NCBI GenBank assembly: GCA_965226095.1
Contig: OZ245336.1
Coordinates: 248,001-312,000, forward strand
Direction: 5' to 3'
Source of the DNA: JANQSP01 sp965226095
GTDB lineage: Bacteria; Bdellovibrionota; Bdellovibrionia; Bdellovibrionales; UBA1609
Length of the DNA: 64,000 bases
The notes below the pieces were generated by a model, which was given only the letters and a program-made list of their open reading frames with translations, ran no database searches and was not told where the DNA came from. Shown piece by piece: positions 53,493-63,706 of this stretch (within the stretch, counting starts at the first letter, position 1; the number at the start of each line of letters is the position of its first letter). The position numbers and the translations under genes were made by a program.

Positions 53493-54595
53493 AGTTATTT
53501 CTACTTTTTACCAGTATATTCATAACCACCGGTTGTTCCTGGTTTGTTCAAGAAAAATCCAAACCAATTTTACGAGTGATGACTTATTCTTCTTTTGCCG
53601 GAGTTTTTGGCCCAGGAAAGTGGATACAAAAAGAATTCGAAACAATTTGTAATTGTAAAATTAAATGGATCAAAGTATCTGATTCCACTTTATTTGTACA
53701 ACGACTTAGCTTAAAAAAAGACGGATTTAAAACCGATGTTGTCATGGGTTTGGATCAAATTTCATTATTAAATGCCAAAAAACTTAAATGGCGTAAAGTG
53801 AAAAATATAAACCCAAAAGATTTTATTTCACCGGTTAGAGATTTTGTATCTGATCAATTTGTCCCTTATAATTGGTCTCCAATGACCTTCTTGACTCGAA
53901 AAAAAACAGCTCCGATGAATATACAAGATCTTCTAAATTTAAAATATAAAAATAATATCTCTCTGCCCTCTCCAAAATTTAGTACAGCTGGTCTGCAATT
54001 TTATTATTGGATATGGACAAGCTTTGAAATGGGGAAAAATGATTCATTTTCTTCCTTACTTTCTACAAAACCAACCAAGATAGAATTCCAAACTTACTAT
54101 CAAATGTTTAGAAAAGAAAAAAATATAATGATTCAGTTTATGGATTTTTTAAATTCCCTTAAAGAGCAACTTTATGGGCTACCACCTTCCTGGTCTACTT
54201 CTTACGCTCTTTTTCAAAGAGGTCATGTTCATTTAAGTTTTTCTTATTTAAGCTCTTTACTCTATCATCAACAGCAAAACCAAAGAGATTTCTATGCGAT
54301 TTCTTTTAAAGATAGACACCCTTTTCAAGTGGAGTTTTCAGCTGTTTCTGATTTTTGTACACAGTGCGATTTAGCTAATCAATTTGTACAATTTCTTCAA
54401 AAACCAAAAATTCAAAAAATCTTCTTTGAAAAAAACTATATGTTTCCTGTCAATGAAACTCTCCTTACAAAGGATACTGATAATCTGCTTTCTTCTTACA
54501 ATTGGAAATTTATCTCTTATGGAGATGAACTGGAAACTTTTTTAAAAAACAAAGAACTTTGGTTGAAATTATGGGATTCTTTTATAAAAAAATAA
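53489..54595 (+). CDS. thiB: Thiamine ABC transporter, substrate-binding lipoprotein
   Basis: The product is 368 residues with a lipoprotein signal (IFITTGC, Cys16). RVMTYSSFAGVFGPG and CNCKIKWIKVSDSTLFVQRL strongly resemble ThiB, and DVVMGLDQISLL follows the same order. The protein binds thiamine, or its phosphates, in the periplasm and delivers it to ThiP. E. coli ThiB is soluble; a lipid anchor here is a difference. It is first of a thiB-thiP-thiQ cluster. No TPP riboswitch is visible upstream because it begins inside nth. Confidence 0.85.
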   Translation: MKLFLLFTSIFITTGCSWFVQEKSKPILRVMTYSSFAGVFGPGKWIQKEFETICNCKIKWIKVSDSTLFVQRLSLKKDGFKTDVVMGLDQISLLNAKKLKWRKVKNINPKDFISPVRDFVSDQFVPYNWSPMTFLTRKKTAPMNIQDLLNLKYKNNISLPSPKFSTAGLQFYYWIWTSFEMGKNDSFSSLLSTKPTKIEFQTYYQMFRKEKNIMIQFMDFLNSLKEQLYGLPPSWSTSYALFQRGHVHLSFSYLSSLLYHQQQNQRDFYAISFKDRHPFQVEFSAVSDFCTQCDLANQFVQFLQKPKIQKIFFEKNYMFPVNETLLTKDTDNLLSSYNWKFISYGDELETFLKNKELWLKLWDSFIKK

Positions 54596-56076
54596 AATTC
54601 TATCCTCTGACTTTGATTTTATCAATTGTTTTAATAGTGCTTTTGCTCCTACCAGGATTAGTATTTTTTTTTAAAATACCCTCCCTTCAATGGCTAAAAA
54701 ATGACGAATGGGTGAGTGTACTGAACAATACAGGAACACAAGCTATTGTCAGTGCTCTGCTCTCTGTTTTACTGGGTATACCAGGGGCTTTGGGTCTTAT
54801 GGCCTTTTCACGCTCTAAATATATAAGGTTATTGGAATGTTTTTGTCTTCTACCTGCTTTTTTACCAGCCCTTGTAGCTGTTTTAGCTTATGTCAATGTG
54901 TTCGAATGGTTTGGACGATTTTCATTTTCACTCAGTTCCGTCATTCTTATGCATATATTGATGAACACAGGTTTGGCATCTGTTTTTTTGTACCATATGT
55001 TTTGTACACAATCTCAACATCTCTCCTTATGGGCTTATCTACATAAAATCTCCCGATGGAAGTTTTTAAAAACTCTTTTCTTTCATGAATATAAAATGGA
55101 TATAACACTCTTACTGATACTTATAGGTTCTTTTTGTTTCACTAGTTTTTCTGTCCCTCTTTTAGTAGGAGGTACCGGTGGCCAAACTCTTGAAGTTTTA
55201 ATTGCAGAAAAACTAAAAAATCCCGATCATTGGTCTGAAGCATTAACACTATTTGGTATAGAATTTTTATTTTTATTTATTTTATTTACTTTTTTATATC
55301 GAAAAGAAAAAAAACCATTATCAAATATTAAAAATAAAAATATTTTAATTCTCCCAACTTCCTCTCTCTTGTTTTTTGCTATCTTTCCCTCTGTATTGTT
55401 ATGTATAGGACTTTTGGACCTGGGATGGTTAGCCCAATTATGGCAACATTGGTCTATTATTCAATCACCAGTGATTTTGTCTTCTCTGAAAACTTTTTTA
55501 ACAGGAATGGGAACCGGATTATTAGTTTTATTATTTTTAATTTGGACAGCTTTTTGCCAGAGACATTTTTTTCTGCGCCAATTTCTCATCGCTTATGCCG
55601 GTAGCTCCACAGCTTTTATGGCCTTTGTATTTTTGCTAACCGGTGGTGAAGGGTTTTTTTGGACATGGTTTAAATGGAGTATTGGATTAAGCCTGTTGTT
55701 TTTACCGGTTTTATATCGATTTATGGGAGAAATGATCATACGAAGACTAGAAAGACAAATTCAAGTAGCTAGTTTAATGAGGGTGAATTGGATAAATATT
55801 TTTTTACATATTGTTCTCCCACAATGTATAAAAACTTTTTTATTTCTATCTGGTGTAGCAGCTTTTTGGGCCTGTGGAGATTTTGCTTATTCAGATATTG
55901 TATCCTCAGAACATCAACATCTGGCCATGTTAATACAAGATTTATTTTCTTCTTATCACTTTGAATTAGCAACTATTTTAATTTGGTTATTGCTTTTAAT
56001 AGGATTATTATGTTTTATTTTATTCGCGGGAGTGGCTTTTGTCTTCTATAAGAAATCTTATCTGCAAACTGGATGA
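54571..56076 (+). CDS. thiP: Thiamine ABC transporter, permease
   Basis: This is a fused double permease with about twelve hydrophobic helices. I start at ATG 54571 (501 residues); a TTG four codons earlier is also possible. The segment VSALLSVLLGIPGALGLM and the two EAA-like loops, near WKFLKTLFFHEYK and RRLERQIQVASLMRVNWINI, are typical of the ThiP/FbpB family. It overlaps thiB by 25 bp and is itself overlapped by thiQ. ThiP passes thiamine through the inner membrane. Confidence 0.87.
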   Translation: MGFFYKKIKFYPLTLILSIVLIVLLLLPGLVFFFKIPSLQWLKNDEWVSVLNNTGTQAIVSALLSVLLGIPGALGLMAFSRSKYIRLLECFCLLPAFLPALVAVLAYVNVFEWFGRFSFSLSSVILMHILMNTGLASVFLYHMFCTQSQHLSLWAYLHKISRWKFLKTLFFHEYKMDITLLLILIGSFCFTSFSVPLLVGGTGGQTLEVLIAEKLKNPDHWSEALTLFGIEFLFLFILFTFLYRKEKKPLSNIKNKNILILPTSSLLFFAIFPSVLLCIGLLDLGWLAQLWQHWSIIQSPVILSSLKTFLTGMGTGLLVLLFLIWTAFCQRHFFLRQFLIAYAGSSTAFMAFVFLLTGGEGFFWTWFKWSIGLSLLFLPVLYRFMGEMIIRRLERQIQVASLMRVNWINIFLHIVLPQCIKTFLFLSGVAAFWACGDFAYSDIVSSEHQHLAMLIQDLFSSYHFELATILIWLLLLIGLLCFILFAGVAFVFYKKSYLQTG

Positions 56077-56680
56077 TTTTCAGCTCAATATTCACAATAT
56101 GGAGTTGAAAGATGAAGGCATTAATATTTTAACCGGGCCTTCCGGATCCGGTAAAAGCACTTTGGCTTTGGCCTTATGTGGTTTAATAAAGACAAAATCC
56201 CCCTTTCAATGGTTTCTTAAGGAGAAAAACCTGGCCTTACTTCCTCCTCCAGAAAGAAATATCTCCATGATGTTTCAATCTTTAGAATTATTTCCTCATT
56301 TAACTGCTAAAAAAAATATTTTATTTCCATCACAGTCGAGAAAACAAAGTATACTTAAAACCAAAGAACGCTTTCAGTTGTTAACAAAAGAGTTAGAACT
56401 CACTCCCTTTTTAAAAAAATCTGTATTAGATCTATCCGGCGGAGAAAAACAAAGAGTGGCCTTAGCACGAGCTCTTATTGTTACATCTGATTTTTTAATT
56501 CTGGATGAACCTTTTTCTTCTTTAGATATAGCTTTAAAAAATCGAGCTTTAAAGTTGCTTTGTACTATTTTAAAACAAGAAAAGCAAACTTGCCTACTCA
56601 TCACACATGAAGATCCAGAAGTTATGAAAAAAGGAGACAAAATCTTTGCTATTAACCAAGGAAAATTGAAACACGATTAA
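56039..56680 (+). CDS. thiQ: Thiamine ABC transporter, ATP-binding protein
   Basis: The product is 213 residues from a TTG start with GGAG eight bases upstream, overlapping the thiP end. It is a standard ABC ATPase: Walker A GPSGSGKSTLALALC, Q-loop MMFQSLELFPHLT, signature LSGGEKQRVALARAL, Walker B FLILDEPFSSLD and H-loop LLITHE. The short length with no C-terminal regulatory domain matches ThiQ. It ends 4 bp into the convergent secreted-protein gene at 56677. Confidence 0.9.
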   Translation: MSSIRNLICKLDDFQLNIHNMELKDEGINILTGPSGSGKSTLALALCGLIKTKSPFQWFLKEKNLALLPPPERNISMMFQSLELFPHLTAKKNILFPSQSRKQSILKTKERFQLLTKELELTPFLKKSVLDLSGGEKQRVALARALIVTSDFLILDEPFSSLDIALKNRALKLLCTILKQEKQTCLLITHEDPEVMKKGDKIFAINQGKLKHD

Positions 56681-57186
56681 TGCACAACAAATGCCTTCGC
56701 ACATAATAACTTATCACTCATCACATCAAGGCTTGGCGGTTTAACATTAAAGATAAAAAAACTCACACCTTGAACAACACTGTTTCTTTTCATAAATTCT
56801 CTTAAGACCATTTCCCAAGGAGGCAGTCTTTCATCTTTATAACGATACCTGGTATAACTCATTGGATTTGTCAGTTTTTCTGTCTCATTAGATTGTTGAT
56901 TTAATCTTTCTATTACACTTGGAATTTCTTCCAGCTGGTAATAACCTTGTTTGATAGTTGTTGATTCCGGTTGATATCTACTTACAATATCTGATAAATA
57001 ATTCATTGTTTTTTCCAAAAAGTGATGACCTGTTGTTCTTTGTGATGTTTTCTCTCCTTTCAAAAACTCTTCATTAAATGAAGCATCTTGAAAAGAAGCT
57101 TCTGAATCCGCTGTTGATTTCTGAGAATAAAATATAGAACTAATAAATAACAAAAGGGAAATAACAAACAATCCATTTTTTTTCAT
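56677..57186 (-). CDS. Secreted protein with one copy of an unrecognised ~69-residue repeat
   Basis: This is a 169-residue product with a Sec signal peptide (cleavage near TADSEA). From about Tyr83 it carries one copy of a module: YQLEEIPSVIERLNQQS, then TEKLTNPMSYTRYRYKDERL, then PPWEMVLREFMKRN. The same module occurs three times in the protein encoded at 57462-58334. Both proteins end in a LCAK-hydrophobic-F tail. No known family is recognised; the module is helical with a conserved aromatic/KDxRLP core. The two genes are tandem on the same strand, about 275 bp apart. An ACAGCTGT core lies about 115 bp upstream. Confidence 0.65.
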   Translation of the reverse strand: MKKNGLFVISLLLFISSIFYSQKSTADSEASFQDASFNEEFLKGEKTSQRTTGHHFLEKTMNYLSDIVSRYQPESTTIKQGYYQLEEIPSVIERLNQQSNETEKLTNPMSYTRYRYKDERLPPWEMVLREFMKRNSVVQGVSFFIFNVKPPSLDVMSDKLLCAKAFVVH

Positions 57187-57461
57187 TACTTTAATTCCTT
57201 TAAAATTTATCTAATATACACTAAAAATTTTTATTTTATTGCTATTTGCATAATAACTGATTATCTTTTATTCAAGAAAATAAATTTAAATATTTTATTT
57301 ACAGCTGTGAATATTTTACATATTTCATGTAAATTTATCATTCTAAGTGAAAAAAATAGACTAAAGTGTTAAAGAAAGCTTTATTGAATAACCTTTAAGA
57401 GCAAAATTTTTCATCTGAATCAAGGGCAACTAAGCAAACAAAATATATAACTAAACAAGAT
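57187..57461. other. 275-bp intergenic region between the two repeat-protein genes
   Basis: Very AT-rich. At about 57290-57350 it has a direct repeat AATATTTTA on both sides of ACAGCTGT, then CATATTTCATGTAAAT. This could be a regulatory region for the 56677 gene. No terminator for the 57462 gene is obvious. Confidence 0.4.
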
Positions 57462-58334
57462 CTAAGATGTAGAGAACACTTTTGCACATAATCCACTAAG
57501 AACAAACTTAATAAGTCCTTGACCCTTTCCATGAATTTTCACATACCTCCTGGTAAGAGTAGACCAAGAAGGAAGACGTGGATCTTTATAATAAAAGTTT
57601 TTATAAGTCATTATACTTGTAATTTGTTCTGTTTTGGCAGACCTTTTATTTAATTTGATTATTGCTTCCGGCACTTCTCTCAAATTATAAAGATCCTGCT
57701 TTCTAAAAAGGGAATTTACAACCCCTCGATTAGTATCATGTTTTTTCACATACTCCATAACTACAATAACCCAGGAAGGAAGACGTGGATTTTTAAAGCG
57801 AAACCTCTCGTAAGTTGCTATATCTGTAATTTGTTCTGTTTTGGCAGACTTTTTATTTAACCAAGCCACTGCACCTGGGATTTCCTCCAAACTGTAGAGT
57901 TTTATTCCACTAAAAATAAACTGAACAAACTTTTTTGGATTACCATGTTTTTTCACATACAAATTCATAACAGTATTCCATCGTAGAAGTTTTGGATCCT
58001 TATAAGAAAATTCTTCATAAGTATTCCTATTCGTTATTTGCTCCATCTGTGAAGACCTTGTATTTAATCGTGCTATTACCTCTGGATGTTCCTCTAAACT
58101 ATATTTTTCTTTCCTAAATTTTTTACCCGGATTAAATAAATCATTCTTCAGTTTCGCCCAAAAATTCTCATTAGAATTTGATAAAGAATCTTCTACTTCT
58201 AAAAGCTCTCCCTTATACTCTGTTGACCCTGTGGTCTCTTGAGCAAGAGAGTAAAAATTTACAAAAAAACATATAAAGAGAGATATTAAAAAAGTAACCA
58301 CTCTCAACAAATTAACTTTAAAGAAGGAAAGCAT
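57462..58334 (-). CDS. Secreted protein with three copies of an unrecognised ~69-residue repeat
   Basis: The product is 290 residues from ATG 58334, which has AAGGGA seven bases upstream; the longer in-frame start at 58382 would bury the signal peptide. After the signal (cleavage near SLAQE) and an acidic linker come three modules beginning about 78, 147 and 216 (numbering from this start). Consensus: Y-x-LEE-x-P-x-x-I-x-x-LN-x-(R/K)S-x-x-TEQIT, then TY-x-x-F-x-YKDPRLPSW, then YVKKH. The protein ends SGLCAKVF. It is paralogous to the 169-residue protein downstream. No family recognised. It is divergent from the transketolase gene. Confidence 0.68.
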   Translation of the reverse strand: MLSFFKVNLLRVVTFLISLFICFFVNFYSLAQETTGSTEYKGELLEVEDSLSNSNENFWAKLKNDLFNPGKKFRKEKYSLEEHPEVIARLNTRSSQMEQITNRNTYEEFSYKDPKLLRWNTVMNLYVKKHGNPKKFVQFIFSGIKLYSLEEIPGAVAWLNKKSAKTEQITDIATYERFRFKNPRLPSWVIVVMEYVKKHDTNRGVVNSLFRKQDLYNLREVPEAIIKLNKRSAKTEQITSIMTYKNFYYKDPRLPSWSTLTRRYVKIHGKGQGLIKFVLSGLCAKVFSTS

Positions 58335-58614
58335 ATTTATTCCCTTATATCCATTTACAACAACTGGAACATAATTTAACAAAAAAGGAAATTAAATGAA
58401 AAATAAAAATTGATACTTTGTAAATAATACACACTTTTATGAACTAAAACCACTTAAGTTATATATTTCATTTCTAATCTATTTATGGTTTCTACATATG
58501 TTGTACAAAATGTCTTCAAACTAAAATTGCTACAATTTTATTCAAATTATAAAGTTACAATAGAAGGTGCTCTTTCGTAATTCTTAAAAGATATGTTGAC
58601 CAGATAGTGTTCTA

Positions 58615-60669
58615 ATGGATAATTACAACATGCTAAAAAACCTGAATCGCTCTCATTTTCTTTCTTCTCAAAAATATAAAAAACCAAAATATTATATTTC
58701 TTTACAAAGCCCTACTGGACGAAAACTGCAACTGGCTGATCCAAAGATCAATCGTCTGGCTTTAGCTTTAATGGATATGCAATCTGTACTTGGCGGCGCC
58801 GCCAGCCATTGGGGAGGCCCCTCTGCCTTTGCAGAAATTGTATCAGCACTTTATGCCCTGGTGTTTTCCTTAGCTGATGAAAAAAAAGTCAACTGGTATG
58901 ATCTTTTTCACATTATCAATGATGCAGGTCATTGTGAAAATGGCCTTTATACTTTAAAAGCCAATTATGGATTATGTGGTTTGGACTTTACTTCTTTAAA
59001 AGGATTTCGTTCATTAAAAAGTCCCCTCACCGGACACGGAGAAGCTCATCTATTTCCTGAAGGAGTCTACTTAAGCAATGGTCCCTTGGGATCCACTATT
59101 GCACAAGCTGAGGGGATTTGTATGGCTGATAAATTATCAAGTAACCATCGCTATACAGTGGCTCTTATCTCTGATGGTGCCTGTATGGAAGGAGAAGCTA
59201 AAGAAGCTCTTAGTTCCATTCCAGGTCTTACAAAAAAAGATAAATTAAATCCTTTTATTGCCATCATTAGCGATAACAATACAAAACTAAGTGGAAGAAT
59301 TGACAAGGATAGCTTTTCTTTAGACCCTTTTTTTAAATCCTTGGAAACTCAAGGATGGGAATTAATAAATCTGGATTCCGCTCACGATCTTCAAAAATGT
59401 GTGGATACTTTTGAAAAAATATTAACTCGTCCATACAGTGATTTCTCTCAACCAGTGTGCGTACGTGCTAAAACCATTAAAGGCTTTGGTGTGAAAGTGA
59501 CACAACAATCTGCTTCTGGAGGACATGGATTTCCTTTAAAAACTCCAGAACATCTATTGGAATTCCTAGAAGAAATTTATGGTTCAAAAAATATTCCAAA
59601 AGAATTTATGGATTGGTATCAAAATTTAAACACACAATTTTTATCCACAAAAAAAATCTCAAAAGACACAGGTAAAAAAATTAAAGTACAAAGTGGTATC
59701 TCCAAAGCGATGATTCATTGTTTTGAAAAAGGGCTCCCTGTCGTATCTATTAGCGCTGATCTTCCAGGATCTACCGGTGTTCAAACTTTCCGACAAAAAT
59801 ATCCTGAATACTCTTTTGATATGGGTGTAGCTGAAGCTAACATGATCTCTGTAGGTGCCGGTTTTTCAAAACAAGGTTTTATTCCAGTGGTGGACACTTT
59901 TACCCAATTCGGTGTCACTAAAGGAGCTTTACCCTTATTAATGTCCAATTTGTCTTTAGCACCAGTGATTGCTGTTTTTTCACATGCAGGCTTGCAGGAT
60001 GCGGCAGATGGAGCTTCTCATCAAAGTCTCACTTACTTGGCACAAACCTCCTGCCTACCTCGAACCAATGTACATTGCCTGAGCTCTGCCGAAGAAGCTT
60101 TTCATCTATTAACTCAAGCTATTGAATCATTTGCCCAGGCTTATAAGAATCACAAAATCCCGAAAACCCACATCTTTTTTTTAGGTCGAGAAACTTTTTC
60201 TCCCTCTTATCTGCCAGACAATTATTCTTATCAGTTAGGTCAGGCACAAATTGTTTATTCTTACTTAAAAAATAAATCAAAAAATAAAGCAGGAAAAACT
60301 CTAACCATACTGGCTATCGGACCTCTACTGGAACAGGCAATAATAGCGGGACAAAAACTTCAGGAACAAAACTGGAATGTTATTGTTCTAAATCCTTCTG
60401 TTATTAATCCATTGGACATGAAAACAATTATCGATTGCCTAAAAAAAACCAATTATCACCTTTTAACAGTAGAAGACCACTATCTCAATGGTGGAATGGG
60501 AACTTTGCTAGCTCATCAACTGGCTTTAAAAAATACACCTGTAAATATGAAATCCTTAGCTGTCACCTCTGATTTTGGTCGTAGTGCTTATAAAGCAAAT
60601 GACTTATACAAAAAAGAAAGGTTATTAGCGGAAGATATTGTATCAACTGCTTCATCCCACTGGTCTTAA
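58615..60669 (+). CDS. Transketolase family protein
   Basis: The product is 684 residues with the three transketolase domains. The TPP-binding part has FPEGVYLSNGPLGSTIAQAEG and the Mg/TPP motif SDGACMEGEAKEALSSI ending with ISDNNT. The pyrimidine-binding domain has the cofactor-activating Glu in GVAEANMISVGAGF and HAGLQDAADGASHQSLTYLA. The C-terminal domain contains DHYLNGGMGTLLAHQLA. Length fits transketolase of the pentose-phosphate pathway. The first motif has SDG in place of the usual GDG, and an N-terminal extension of about 30 residues is present. DXP synthase is unlikely. It is separated from alaS by 138 bp. Confidence 0.82.
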   Translation: MDNYNMLKNLNRSHFLSSQKYKKPKYYISLQSPTGRKLQLADPKINRLALALMDMQSVLGGAASHWGGPSAFAEIVSALYALVFSLADEKKVNWYDLFHIINDAGHCENGLYTLKANYGLCGLDFTSLKGFRSLKSPLTGHGEAHLFPEGVYLSNGPLGSTIAQAEGICMADKLSSNHRYTVALISDGACMEGEAKEALSSIPGLTKKDKLNPFIAIISDNNTKLSGRIDKDSFSLDPFFKSLETQGWELINLDSAHDLQKCVDTFEKILTRPYSDFSQPVCVRAKTIKGFGVKVTQQSASGGHGFPLKTPEHLLEFLEEIYGSKNIPKEFMDWYQNLNTQFLSTKKISKDTGKKIKVQSGISKAMIHCFEKGLPVVSISADLPGSTGVQTFRQKYPEYSFDMGVAEANMISVGAGFSKQGFIPVVDTFTQFGVTKGALPLLMSNLSLAPVIAVFSHAGLQDAADGASHQSLTYLAQTSCLPRTNVHCLSSAEEAFHLLTQAIESFAQAYKNHKIPKTHIFFLGRETFSPSYLPDNYSYQLGQAQIVYSYLKNKSKNKAGKTLTILAIGPLLEQAIIAGQKLQEQNWNVIVLNPSVINPLDMKTIIDCLKKTNYHLLTVEDHYLNGGMGTLLAHQLALKNTPVNMKSLAVTSDFGRSAYKANDLYKKERLLAEDIVSTASSHWS

Positions 60670-60807
60670 TAACAATATAAAAGTAATTCCTTCGGGTGAC
60701 ACTAAAAAATCCTTCTGTCAGCTTGATGCTTTTAATAAAATAAGTTATTTCATATACTGATGATTGCTTAAGTATTAAATTTTTTGATGCAGGAGTTAAA
60801 ATAATAT

Positions 60808-63705
60808 ATGAATAGCCAAAGTATCAGGAATAAATTTAAAAATTACTTTGGTGAAAATGATCACAAGTGGATAACCAGCTCCTCTTTAATTCCTCAAAAA
60901 GATCCTTCTTTATTATTTGTCAATGCAGGAATGAATCAATTTAAAAACTTTTTCCTTGGATTGGAAAACCCGCCACACCCTCAAGTCTGCAGTATCCAAA
61001 AGTGTTTACGAGCCGGAGGTAAGCACAATGACCTAGAAGAGGTCGGTCGTTCCTTACATCACCATACTTTTTTTGAAATGATGGGTCACTTCTCCTTCGG
61101 TTCTTATTCCAAAAGAGAAGCTATTCATTATGCTATGGAATTTTTAACAAAAGAATTACATCTTCCTAAAGAGAGGCTTTGGATGAGTATTTTTAAAGAA
61201 GATAAAGAATCAGCGGAAATATGGAAAAAAGATCAAAACATCCCGAAAGAACGCCTACTTTTTTTAGGGGAACAAAGCAACTTTTGGAGAATGGGTGATG
61301 TTGGTCCTTGTGGCCCCTGTTCAGAAATTTATTTTAACCCTAATCCTGACAATAAAAATCCTAAAGAATCAGATCTCATTGAAATATGGAATCTCGTCTT
61401 TATGAGTTTTAATGAAGACAAACAAGGTAGAGTTCCTTTACCAAAACCATGTATTGATACAGGGATGGGATTGGAAAGAATTAGTATGATTTTACAAAAT
61501 AAAACCAATAATTATGCAACAGATTTATTTAAAGGAATTATTGAATCAATAGAAAATAACACCGGTAAAAAATATTATTTTGAAAAAAATCAACAAACCG
61601 AAGAGCAAATAGCTTTTCGAGTGATTACAGATCACAGCAGGGCTATCTCTTTTCTCATCTGTGATGGAGTCCTCCCTGGAAATGAAGGTGCAAGCTATGT
61701 ACTCAGACGCATTATAAGACGAGCTTTGTTTTACAGCTACAAATTAAGTACAGAGCAAAATCTTTTAGAAATCGGAGCTAAAAAAACTATTGAATTGATG
61801 CAGGAATTTTATCCAGAATTAACACATAATCAAACACTCATTCAATCCACTATTAAAGCTGAAAATCAAAGGTTTAGTGATAACTTAAAAACCGGCCGGA
61901 AAATCCTATTCCAAAAAATGAAAACCCTGACTAATAAAAAAATAGATGCTGAAACGGCTTGGGATCTTTACAGCACTTATGGCTTTCCAATGGACTTAAC
62001 TGAGCTTATCGCTCAAGAACAAGGTTTTGAAATAGACACAGTTAATCCAGAGCAATTTAAAAATCAATCACAAACTCAGAGTAAAAAAGAAACTAATAGT
62101 CTTACTAATAAACTTATTCAACAAAATGAACTTGCAGGTTTATCTATTAAATACAATTTAGAAAAAACAATAACAACTTGTTACAAAAATAATGAAGATA
62201 CAGGAATCATTTTATCAGTCTTTCAAATTAATACCACTCCAACATCAAAAGCCACTAATCAAATCCTTACAAAAGGAGAAAAAGGGTGGTTGGTTTTTGA
62301 CACTAGTTGTTTTTACCCTGAAGGAGGAGGTCCTATTGGAGACAGAGGTATTGTCACCACAGAAACTGGATTTGGTGAAATATCCGATTGTCAGGAAAAA
62401 GGCTCTGTTATTTTCCACAAAGTAAAAATCATAAAAGGTAAGATCACACAAGGACAAAAGTGTAAGGTGGCAGTAGATCGCACACATCGAAAACTTATTG
62501 CTACCAGTCACTCAGCCACTCATCTACTACACCATGCTTTAAGAGAAGTCCTGGGAAAAACAGTCAAACAAAAAGGCTCTTTGGTTGAGCCCGGAAAATT
62601 ACGTTTTGATTTCAGTCATCCCAACCCACTCACGGAAAAGCAATTACAAAATATTGAAGAAAAAGTAAATCATTATATCCAGGTACAAAGCAAAGTAGAA
62701 ACCATTATTCAACCTTATAAGGATGCTATTTCCCAAGGAGCTTTATGTTTAGCCGGTGAAAATTATTCTGAAAAAGTTCGGATGATCAGTATGGGAGATA
62801 GTGTTGAGCTATGTGGAGGTATTCATGTTAAAAACACTAATGAAATTCAATTATTTAAAATTATTTCTGAAACAGGGGTGCAATCCGGTGTCAGACGAAT
62901 CCTGGCTTACACTAGTGATATTGTTCAAAATTGGCTTACAAATTTAGAGAATCAAAATCGAGAATTAAGAAAATTTTTAAATCTTCCTTCAACAAATACA
63001 AGATTAGATAATCCTTTTATTTCATGGTGGAAAGAACAAGAACAAGAAATTAAATTTCTAAAAAATCAACTAAAACAAAGTATCTCATCTCCTGTAATCA
63101 ACAAAAACAATGATAAACAAAGAAGTAAATCAACTAATTCTATTTTAAAAAAACAAAAAAACAAAAATTCTTTAGCTCAACAAATGATAGAGTTTGGAAA
63201 ATTTTTAAAAACCCCTGTGTCTAAAGAAATAACACAAGATAACCTCTTTTTATCTTTAGTGAAAAAGAAGAAAGAAGAAATACAAACTTTAAAAAAACAA
63301 GTTGATAGCTTATCCAAAAACTTTGATCAAAAAAAATTAATAAACCAAATAAAAAAATTCAAATATAAAAATATTACCGGTCATTTACTAATAGCAAGTC
63401 TCCCTATAGATGATCGAAAATTATTAGCAGAAATGATGGATCAATTAAAATCCAAAATAGAACCCGCAATAGTTATCCTATTGGGAGAGGGAGAAATATC
63501 AGAAGCTGAAAAAAAATACCCTATCATAGTCAGTGTGAGCCAGGAACTTCAAAAAGATATTTCTGCTAATAAAGTACTACAGCAAATGATTGCACCAGTT
63601 CTAAAGGGAAAAGGAGGGGGACAAGCTCGCTTTGCACAAGGAATAATGACCAGTAAATCCAGCCTGTCTGAACTGGAAAATATTATATTAAAACATTTTA
63701 AATAA
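60808..63705 (+). CDS. alaS: Alanyl-tRNA synthetase
   Basis: The enzyme charges tRNA-Ala. Its 965 residues are about 90 more than E. coli AlaS. The class II catalytic core (1-260) has HHHTFFEMMGHFSFGSYSK, CGPCSEIYF and GMGLERISM. The editing domain has HSATHLLHHALREVLG (about 568) and CGGIHV, giving the HxxxH...C...H zinc site. The C-terminal DHHA1 domain ends in KGKGGGQARFAQG. The extra length lies mainly in a Lys/Asn/Gln-rich helical linker (about 725-860) between editing and C-terminal domains. mutY starts one base after its stop. Confidence 0.96.
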   Translation: MNSQSIRNKFKNYFGENDHKWITSSSLIPQKDPSLLFVNAGMNQFKNFFLGLENPPHPQVCSIQKCLRAGGKHNDLEEVGRSLHHHTFFEMMGHFSFGSYSKREAIHYAMEFLTKELHLPKERLWMSIFKEDKESAEIWKKDQNIPKERLLFLGEQSNFWRMGDVGPCGPCSEIYFNPNPDNKNPKESDLIEIWNLVFMSFNEDKQGRVPLPKPCIDTGMGLERISMILQNKTNNYATDLFKGIIESIENNTGKKYYFEKNQQTEEQIAFRVITDHSRAISFLICDGVLPGNEGASYVLRRIIRRALFYSYKLSTEQNLLEIGAKKTIELMQEFYPELTHNQTLIQSTIKAENQRFSDNLKTGRKILFQKMKTLTNKKIDAETAWDLYSTYGFPMDLTELIAQEQGFEIDTVNPEQFKNQSQTQSKKETNSLTNKLIQQNELAGLSIKYNLEKTITTCYKNNEDTGIILSVFQINTTPTSKATNQILTKGEKGWLVFDTSCFYPEGGGPIGDRGIVTTETGFGEISDCQEKGSVIFHKVKIIKGKITQGQKCKVAVDRTHRKLIATSHSATHLLHHALREVLGKTVKQKGSLVEPGKLRFDFSHPNPLTEKQLQNIEEKVNHYIQVQSKVETIIQPYKDAISQGALCLAGENYSEKVRMISMGDSVELCGGIHVKNTNEIQLFKIISETGVQSGVRRILAYTSDIVQNWLTNLENQNRELRKFLNLPSTNTRLDNPFISWWKEQEQEIKFLKNQLKQSISSPVINKNNDKQRSKSTNSILKKQKNKNSLAQQMIEFGKFLKTPVSKEITQDNLFLSLVKKKKEEIQTLKKQVDSLSKNFDQKKLINQIKKFKYKNITGHLLIASLPIDDRKLLAEMMDQLKSKIEPAIVILLGEGEISEAEKKYPIIVSVSQELQKDISANKVLQQMIAPVLKGKGGGQARFAQGIMTSKSSLSELENIILKHFK

Positions 63706-63706
63706 T

